DNA of 19,354 nt, taken from positions 1-19,354 of the forward strand of contig JAFRMB010000075.1 in the NCBI GenBank assembly GCA_017430945.1, in the 5' to 3' direction. This document shows, in pieces, positions 15,016 through 19,354 of this stretch (the stretch's first letter is position 1; every line of letters starts with the position of its first letter). The DNA is from Clostridia bacterium. GTDB taxonomy: Bacteria; Bacillota_A; Clostridia; Christensenellales; Aristaeellaceae. The notes below the pieces were generated by a model, which was given only the letters and a program-made list of their open reading frames with translations, was not told where the DNA came from and searched no databases. A program made the translations under genes and the position numbers.

Positions 15016-16086
15016 TCACAGGCGAAATTTGCGCGCGTTGCCGCTCTTTCCGAGGAGCATCATCATCTTGAACGTCACGGCATCGTCGAAGTTCCTCAGA
15101 TCAAGCCCGATGGCGTGCTGTACCTTTTCCAGACGATAGACCAGCGTATTTCTGTGGATGTAGAGCTTTCGGGCGGTCTCAGACAGGTTCAGACTGTTGT
15201 CGAAGAACGTCTCGATGGTGTGGACCATTTCATCATTGAACAGCCTGGCCGTGTTGCGGTTGAAGATACAGCTGTTGTAGCTCGCGCCCATATCGGGAGA
15301 AACATCGTTCAGAAAGCGCTCCAGCAAAAGATTGCGGTACACGAACACATGCTTGTTGTTGTGGTAGATGCGGCCTACGTTGATCGCGCTGCGCGCCTCT
15401 TCGAAAGCGTCGACGATCCCCGAAAGCTCGTCCCGCACATCAGAGATCCCGATGTACACCGTACTGCCGGACTCAGTGAGGAAGCTGTTCTCAAACGCGC
15501 CGGCAAACTCCTCGACTTCCTCGATACCGGCATCCTCGCTCACCGTTTTCAGCATCGCCACGGAATGGTGGCCGACTTCTGTGATCAGGTCTTCACTGCC
15601 ATCCACCACATCGTTCATGAGCTGCAGCGCCGGCTCCATCTCCAGATCCTGGAAATAGAAATACAGCACGCAGCGTTTGCGCTGAAGCGGTATATCATGC
15701 TCCGCCGCAAGCGACTCGAACTCCGCGCCCTCGGCTTCGCCCCGCAGCATCATGCGCAGCGCCTGTTCGCGGCTGTTCTGCCCCATGTCCTCACGCATCA
15801 ACACGTTGATGAGCTCGGCACACAGAACCGCGCATTTCTTGACGTCCTCGCTGTCGCCGTGCAGGCATATGAAGGCGGGCTGATCCTCATCGGTCCCGAT
15901 CAGCGTCACGCCGCCATAGACGAACGGCATCGTTGGGTTCTGCAAAAGCTCTTCCGGAAGGCTGAACGTCCGCTGGTCTCCTTCGGGGATGATGACGTTG
16001 CCGCTGGCGTCCAGAAGGAACGCGGAGAGATCCACCATATCCAGTATCCTGGCGACTTTGACGGTTATGCGATGATCAAAAAACAT
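15016..16086 (-). CDS. PucR/CdaR-family transcriptional regulator
   Basis: A 356-residue regulator with three parts. Residues about 10-97 form a PAS-like or sensory domain (SAFLLDASGNVIIP, FVYGGVTLIG, FICLHGD). Residues about 105-250 resemble the GGDEF-like middle domain of CdaR regulators (CVLYFYFQDLE, VYIGISDVRDELSGIVDAFEEARSA). The C-terminal HTH_30 domain is at about 288-345 (NLSETARKLYIHRNTLVYRL, then GLDLRNFDDAVTFKMMMLL), the most diagnostic part. CAGGAGGG precedes the ATG at 16084-16086 by eight bases; an upstream in-frame ATG spans that site and is not used. It has no catabolic neighbour in the same direction, so its targets are unclear; relatives respond to sugar diacids, purine degradation products or similar. 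Confidence 0.88.
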   Translation of the reverse strand: MFFDHRITVKVARILDMVDLSAFLLDASGNVIIPEGDQRTFSLPEELLQNPTMPFVYGGVTLIGTDEDQPAFICLHGDSEDVKKCAVLCAELINVLMREDMGQNSREQALRMMLRGEAEGAEFESLAAEHDIPLQRKRCVLYFYFQDLEMEPALQLMNDVVDGSEDLITEVGHHSVAMLKTVSEDAGIEEVEEFAGAFENSFLTESGSTVYIGISDVRDELSGIVDAFEEARSAINVGRIYHNNKHVFVYRNLLLERFLNDVSPDMGASYNSCIFNRNTARLFNDEMVHTIETFFDNSLNLSETARKLYIHRNTLVYRLEKVQHAIGLDLRNFDDAVTFKMMMLLGKSGNARKFRL

Positions 16087-16124
16087 TTCCCAAACCCTCC
16101 TGTACGACCGCATGAAGCACTTCA

Positions 16125-16182
16125 AGTATACCGCAGCAATGTTTAATCCGTTGGGTCATCTGTTTGAGCGTCGTTAATTATA
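16125..16182 (-). promoter_or_regulatory. Promoter region of the PucR/CdaR-type gene (two candidate -10 elements)
   Basis: The minus strand has a perfect TATAAT (16177-16182) in an A+T-rich patch and a TATACT (16125-16130) nearer the gene. Neither has a good -35 at the standard distance. One of them is probably used; sequence alone cannot choose. Confidence 0.35.
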
Positions 16183-16222
16183 TGTTAATGCTCTGCGTTT
16201 TTAGTGTGTTTTGCCTGAATGG

Positions 16223-16927
16223 TTAAGTTCGTGTTTCCGTCTGTGGATCCCATTCGCGCAGCAGCCTGCTCGCGGGATCCTGCAAAAGCCACAGCCGCGC
16301 GGGGACGTATCCGCCGGCGCGAAGAGACACGACCTGCTCCTGAGCAATGATCACGTGATCCAATAGAAGCACCTGCATCGTCATCAGCGCGTTCATGGCC
16401 TTGAGGGTGCACCGGATGTCCTCCTTCGACGGATGCGGCGTCCCGCCGGGATGATTATGGCTCAAAACGACTGCGCTGGCGTTTCGCGAGATGACCGCCG
16501 ACAGGACGTCCTTCAGGTAAAACGGCGCGCTGTCCGTGGTGCCCTTGCGAACCAGCACGGTGTCGATCAAATAGCCTCTTGCGTCCAGGAGGATCGCATA
16601 AAAGCATTCGACATGCGCACCTATGAACAGCGTCTTCAAATACGAAGATACCCTGCCCAGCGTATGGAGCCTCGGGCGCGCACCGAATCGCTCCCGCATC
16701 GCCCGTCTTGTGAGCTCCGGGATGAGAGAGAAGTAGAATGATCCGAGGCGATCGCATACTTCCTTTTCCCGAAGCGCGTTGCCGGCTTCAAGAAAGAACA
16801 GCGGCGAGCCGTAAGCGGCCCGGATCACCGCCAAGCGCACCTCGGCTTCCTCCTGTGGATACATGCGCGCAAGCACAGCCTCTATGGCGTTGTACAGCCG
16901 CTCACGCCTCAGATCAGCGTCGTTCAT
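16223..16927 (-). CDS. radC: RadC-family JAB/MPN domain protein
   Basis: A 234-residue protein of the RadC (UPF0758) family, whose cellular role is unsettled despite its historical link to DNA repair. The N-terminal third (1-85) is helical and diverged from the usual helix-hairpin-helix portion. The JAMM metalloprotein core is complete: E107 (HVECFYAILLDARG), then SHNHPGGTPHPSKED with H157, H159, S167 and D170. The ATG overlaps the stop of the preceding small gene in an ATGA arrangement, and there is no good ribosome binding site of its own, so it depends on translational coupling. A longer frame upstream lies inside that small gene. Confidence 0.9.
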   Translation of the reverse strand: MNDADLRRERLYNAIEAVLARMYPQEEAEVRLAVIRAAYGSPLFFLEAGNALREKEVCDRLGSFYFSLIPELTRRAMRERFGARPRLHTLGRVSSYLKTLFIGAHVECFYAILLDARGYLIDTVLVRKGTTDSAPFYLKDVLSAVISRNASAVVLSHNHPGGTPHPSKEDIRCTLKAMNALMTMQVLLLDHVIIAQEQVVSLRAGGYVPARLWLLQDPASRLLREWDPQTETRT

Positions 16928-17208
16928 GCGCCAAATGCGCCTGCCGCTTCCAGCGCAGCCAACACTTCCGCCGGATCCTCCAGCCGCTGACCCATATACC
17001 ATCCGTCCTGTTCGTCGTCGAACAGGAGCTCCGCAGCCCCGTCCACTGCGACGCCGTCTTTCACGATGACCAGATCGAGCGAGACCGGCCTTTCGGCGTC
17101 ATAGAGGTCCACGACATATTCGCGTTCCGAAAGCTTTTCGGCATCTTCGAAACCCTCGAGAAATCCGCGCAGTGCTTCAGATCGCGCCCTGGTCAGGCTC
17201 AGTTTCAT
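16924..17208 (-). CDS. Small acidic protein of unknown function, coupled to radC
   Basis: A 94-residue protein I do not recognise. It begins MKLSLTRARSEALRGFLEGFEDAEKL, is strongly acidic overall, and has an alternating beta-like centre (YVVDLYDAERPVSLDLVIVKDGVAVDG) before DDEQDGWYMGQRL and an Ala-rich helix (PAEVLAALEAAGAFGA). No signal peptide, metal motif or membrane segment is seen. The ATG at 17206-17208 is ten bases after AAGGA; two upstream GTG codons are alternative starts. The stop shares bases with the radC start (ATGA), so the two should be made together. That coupling is the best evidence that the gene is real. Confidence 0.7.
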   Translation of the reverse strand: MKLSLTRARSEALRGFLEGFEDAEKLSEREYVVDLYDAERPVSLDLVIVKDGVAVDGAAELLFDDEQDGWYMGQRLEDPAEVLAALEAAGAFGA

Positions 17209-17225
17209 CACGTGCACTTCCTTAC

Positions 17226-17270
17226 CTTATCTTCACAGATAAGTTTACAGGAATATTCCGCATTTTGCAA
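17226..17270 (-). promoter_or_regulatory. Promoter of the small gene-radC operon with a dyad over the -10
   Basis: On the minus strand TTGCAA (17265-17270) and TAAACT (17242-17247) are 17 bases apart. A perfect dyad CTTATCT-TCAC-AGATAAG (17226-17243) covers the end of the -10 and the start site. It could be an operator or a small 5' hairpin in the mRNA. Confidence 0.5.
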
Positions 17271-17290
17271 GACCTTGGACAAAAAATCGG

Positions 17291-17320
17291 TTGACCGACA
17301 GCCTTGTATTGACTTATAAT
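17291..17320 (+). promoter_or_regulatory. Promoter of the Ig-like repeat protein gene
   Basis: TTGACC (17291-17296) and a perfect TATAAT (17315-17320) are separated by 18 bases. The start would be near 17327, leaving a leader of about 73 bases. It is divergent from the radC operon promoter. Confidence 0.7.
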
Positions 17321-17399
17321 TATATTGAAGTTTTATGTGCATCGATCACATCGTTGCCGCGCGAGCGGGAACCATCCTGCACCGAAGAGGTCACTATCC

Positions 17400-19097
17400 A
17401 TGAGAACCGTTTATGGCAAACTCACGACTCTGTTGTTTCTGTGCATCGTGGCGCTGATGCTTTTTTTGCCGATGCGCTCCGGGCTTGAGGATCACCTCTA
17501 CGCCTATCCTCACAGCCTGCGTATGAACAAAGGCGACAGCTATGATATCACCTACGAACTGGACGCCGATCACGCCCAGAAGATCAACTATACCTCGTTG
17601 GACAGCAGTGTCGCCATCGTCGATCCCAAAGGGCGCGTCACAGCCATGAGCCCCGGATCAACGGACATCCATCTCACCGCCGCCGGCGGTGCGCGCACCT
17701 CGGTACACATCGAAGTCGCAGGCGTACCGACCACGCAACTCCAGCTCAATACCGACTATGTTCGCATGGAGAAAGGCGACGTCACCGGCTTGACCGCTTC
17801 ATTCAATGCCGATGCGGACGACACGCGCCTGGAATGGCGCAGCATGGACGCCGCGATCGCTCAAGTGGACCATATCGGCCGCGTCACCGCCATGCGCGGC
17901 GGTGAAACGCAGGTCTATGCCCAGGCGCCGAATGGTCTGAACGCGGCTGCGACGATATTCGTCCACGTCTCCGGCGACGTCGTGCGCATCACACCGGAGG
18001 CGCTGACGCTGGGCACGGGGTCTTCCCTGAAGATGGGCACCTACTACATGCCTGACGACACCACCGACGTGGTCAATGGCTGGACCTCCAGCGACAGCCA
18101 TGTGCTGTCCGTCGATCCGGACGGCACGGTACACGCTGTCGGCATCGGGCAGGCGATCCTCAGCGTGTTCACGGAAGAGGGATTGAGCACCAGCGCCGTC
18201 GTCAAAGTCGAGCAGTCCGCGGCGAATTTCGACATCACGCCCTCTGCGGTCACCATCGAGCGCGGCGACTTCATCGATCTTGAGCCCCGCTTCCTCAATG
18301 CTGACGGCACGCCGAATACGGAATCCACCACGCACTACATCGACTGGGCATCGTCGGATCCCGGCGTCGCCAGCGTTGAGGCCGGGCGCGTCATCGGCCA
18401 CAAGAGCGGCCTCGTGCGCATCACGGCATCGTCCGACGGCAAGGTCGCGGCCTGTGATCTCACCGTCCATGTGCTGGTACGCGAGATCACGCTGGACAAG
18501 CAGCAGGTCTACCTGCTGCGGGAGGATACCGTAAAGCCCATCCAGCTCATCGCCACCATCAACCCGGCTGATCCGGACGATCCGACCATCACCTACTCGA
18601 CGAACAACGACATGGTCGCCAATGTGAGTCAGGACGGTATCGTCACCATGACCGGCGGCTACGGCACGGCGATCATCACGGCAAGGGCCGCCAGCGGCGC
18701 GGTGGCACACTGCGAGATCAACGTCGTGACCGAGATCCCCGATCCGAATGCCTCCGCATCGCCTGCACCTTTGGATCGGACCGAGCAGACAGGCACCGAC
18801 GTCCATGGCGGCGATGCCGGCGGCACACCAAGCGGCGGTTTCAGCTTTGACGATATCGGCAACGGCGTCGAATCCCGCCGAAATATCGAAGATTACACAC
18901 ACAGCGATCTCCCGTCAGGCGGCGATAGCAAACCTGCCGGCAGTGCGCCGCCTGCCAGCGGCGGTTTCAGCTTCGATGACATCGGCAACACGATCCAGGC
19001 TCCGAAGGATCTGGAGGACGCCGGGATCTCGCCCGGCACCTCAAAACCAGCCGATCCGGCCCAGGGGGCAACGGCCGGCGGCCTGTTCGAATTCTGA
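17400..19097 (+). CDS. Secreted or membrane-tethered multi-Ig-like (BIG2-type) repeat protein with GGFSFDDIGN tail repeats
   Basis: A 565-residue surface protein. Residues 8-24 are a hydrophobic signal or anchor (LTTLLFLCIVALMLFLP). About five tandem Ig-like repeats follow, at roughly 36-108, 110-192, 194-272, 275-358 and 359-444. Each has the BIG2 pattern L-x(2)-G-D early, a W/Y-x-S-x-D (SSDPGVASV-like) middle, G-x-V-x-A/G, and a T/S-x-I-x-V end. The tail (445-565) is Pro/Ser/Gly/Asp-rich and unstructured, with GGFSFDDIGN at 479-488 and 521-530 and a GGLFEF terminus. No LPxTG, SLH or other wall anchor is visible. GAAGAGG precedes the ATG; an upstream in-frame ATG lies at the transcription start and is rejected. 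Adhesion or envelope structure is likely; no ligand can be named. Confidence 0.87.
   Translation: MRTVYGKLTTLLFLCIVALMLFLPMRSGLEDHLYAYPHSLRMNKGDSYDITYELDADHAQKINYTSLDSSVAIVDPKGRVTAMSPGSTDIHLTAAGGARTSVHIEVAGVPTTQLQLNTDYVRMEKGDVTGLTASFNADADDTRLEWRSMDAAIAQVDHIGRVTAMRGGETQVYAQAPNGLNAAATIFVHVSGDVVRITPEALTLGTGSSLKMGTYYMPDDTTDVVNGWTSSDSHVLSVDPDGTVHAVGIGQAILSVFTEEGLSTSAVVKVEQSAANFDITPSAVTIERGDFIDLEPRFLNADGTPNTESTTHYIDWASSDPGVASVEAGRVIGHKSGLVRITASSDGKVAACDLTVHVLVREITLDKQQVYLLREDTVKPIQLIATINPADPDDPTITYSTNNDMVANVSQDGIVTMTGGYGTAIITARAASGAVAHCEINVVTEIPDPNASASPAPLDRTEQTGTDVHGGDAGGTPSGGFSFDDIGNGVESRRNIEDYTHSDLPSGGDSKPAGSAPPASGGFSFDDIGNTIQAPKDLEDAGISPGTSKPADPAQGATAGGLFEF
18831..18989 (+). repeat. Direct repeat encoding SGGFSFDDIGN
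   Basis: Two 33-base copies, 18831-18863 and 18957-18989, lie 126 bases apart in the tail of the Ig-like protein. They encode the identical peptide SGGFSFDDIGN but differ at synonymous third positions. This suggests selection on the peptide rather than a very recent DNA duplication. Confidence 0.8.
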
Positions 19098-19140
19098 TGG
19101 CGTCATTGCCGCATCGTGATCTGAGATCCATACAAGCGGC

Positions 19141-19177
19141 GACGACCATGGGACGCTCGATGCATCCCATGGTCGTC
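19141..19177. terminator. Perfect 13-bp hairpin between convergent genes
   Basis: GACGACCATGGGA (19141-19153) and TCCCATGGTCGTC (19165-19177) pair perfectly around an 11-base loop, about 44 bases after the Ig-like protein stop and about 45 bases before the stop of the converging gene at the window edge. No T-run follows on either strand, so termination or mRNA 3'-end protection is likely but not certain. Confidence 0.55.
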
Positions 19178-19221
19178 TCTATCGGTCTGAATACCGTCCG
19201 GCGCGGGATGATGTCGATCTC

Positions 19222-19354
19222 TCATCCCCTGCGTCCGGTCGGATCCATGCCTCCGCGGCCTCCCCTGCCGCCGCCGGGCTTGCCCTGCCCCGGCCATTGT
19301 GGCGCTCCCGGCCTGCCGGCCGGCGCGGGCCGCTGGGCCGGCACGGGCGCGGGC
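19222..19354 (-). CDS. C-terminus of a Pro/Gly/Arg-rich protein (partial, 5' end beyond window)
   Basis: The last 43 residues of a frame entering from the right edge: PAPVPAQRPAPAG near the start, then PGAPQWPGQGKPGGG, RGGRGG and a MDPTGRRG end. The low-complexity Pro/Ala then RGG-box composition is typical of disordered tails, including those of some RNA-binding proteins. The alternative reading frames on this strand give Arg/Ala-rich strings of no clear character. It converges on the hairpin at 19141-19177, as a real 3' end would. Identity cannot be decided without upstream sequence. Confidence 0.5.
   Translation of the reverse strand, partial: PAPVPAQRPAPAGRPGAPQWPGQGKPGGGRGGRGGMDPTGRRG

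Overview
The window is G+C-rich DNA, apart from short A+T-rich promoter patches. Genes are tightly packed, have strong AGGAGG-type ribosome binding sites, and are often coupled by overlaps. Clostridial-type FGGY kinases, a PucR/CdaR-type regulator, a CtpA/B-type S41 protease and a LivK-type binding protein suggest a high-GC, probably gut-associated member of the Clostridia. The exact taxon cannot be fixed from this sequence. No tRNA, rRNA, CRISPR array, insertion sequence or phage gene was found.

Layout. (1) Positions 1-4430, minus strand: a complete branched-chain amino acid type (HAAT) ABC importer operon, binding protein-livH-livM-livG-livF, with livF cut by the window start. A TTGACA-17-TAGTAT promoter drives it. 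(2) 4792-10231: a divergent sugar-acid locus. Leftward are an FGGY kinase with gluconokinase-like features and a FadR/FCD-type GntR regulator. Rightward are a LarA-family nickel-pincer racemase/epimerase homologue and, ten bases downstream, a long-chain mannitol/mannonate dehydrogenase. The 295-base gap between the arms holds two back-to-back promoters and a nested set of dyads that look like operators. (3) 10331-12720, minus strand: an FGGY kinase of the L-xylulose/LyxK type translationally coupled to a UlaE-type L-xylulose-5-phosphate 3-epimerase. This unit is convergent with the sugar-acid operon across a strong bidirectional terminator. (4) 12975-17208: a PaaI-type hotdog thioesterase (plus strand), then on the minus strand a membrane-anchored S41 protease, a PucR/CdaR-type regulator, and a RadC homologue coupled to an unrecognised 94-residue acidic protein. 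(5) 17400-19097, plus strand: a secreted or membrane-tethered protein of about five Ig-like (BIG2-type) repeats with a C-terminal tail carrying the repeat GGFSFDDIGN. At the right edge is the C-terminus of a Pro/Gly/Arg-rich protein on the minus strand.

How the genes may work together. Characterised LarA homologues include D-gluconate 2-epimerases (gluconate/mannonate). The dehydrogenase family includes D-mannonate oxidoreductase, and the kinase carries a GTSGAVR phosphate-binding motif like that of FGGY gluconokinases. A simple reading is a gluconate/mannonate (or similar aldonate) branch point: phosphorylate gluconate directly, or epimerise it at C2 and oxidise it to a fructuronate-type keto acid, under control of the FCD regulator. 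The LyxK/UlaE pair would take a related ketose to L-ribulose 5-phosphate. The 4-epimerase expected next, the LarB/C/E enzymes that make the nickel cofactor, and a dedicated sugar-acid permease are all absent from the window. Functions come from reading motifs by eye; no database search was run.
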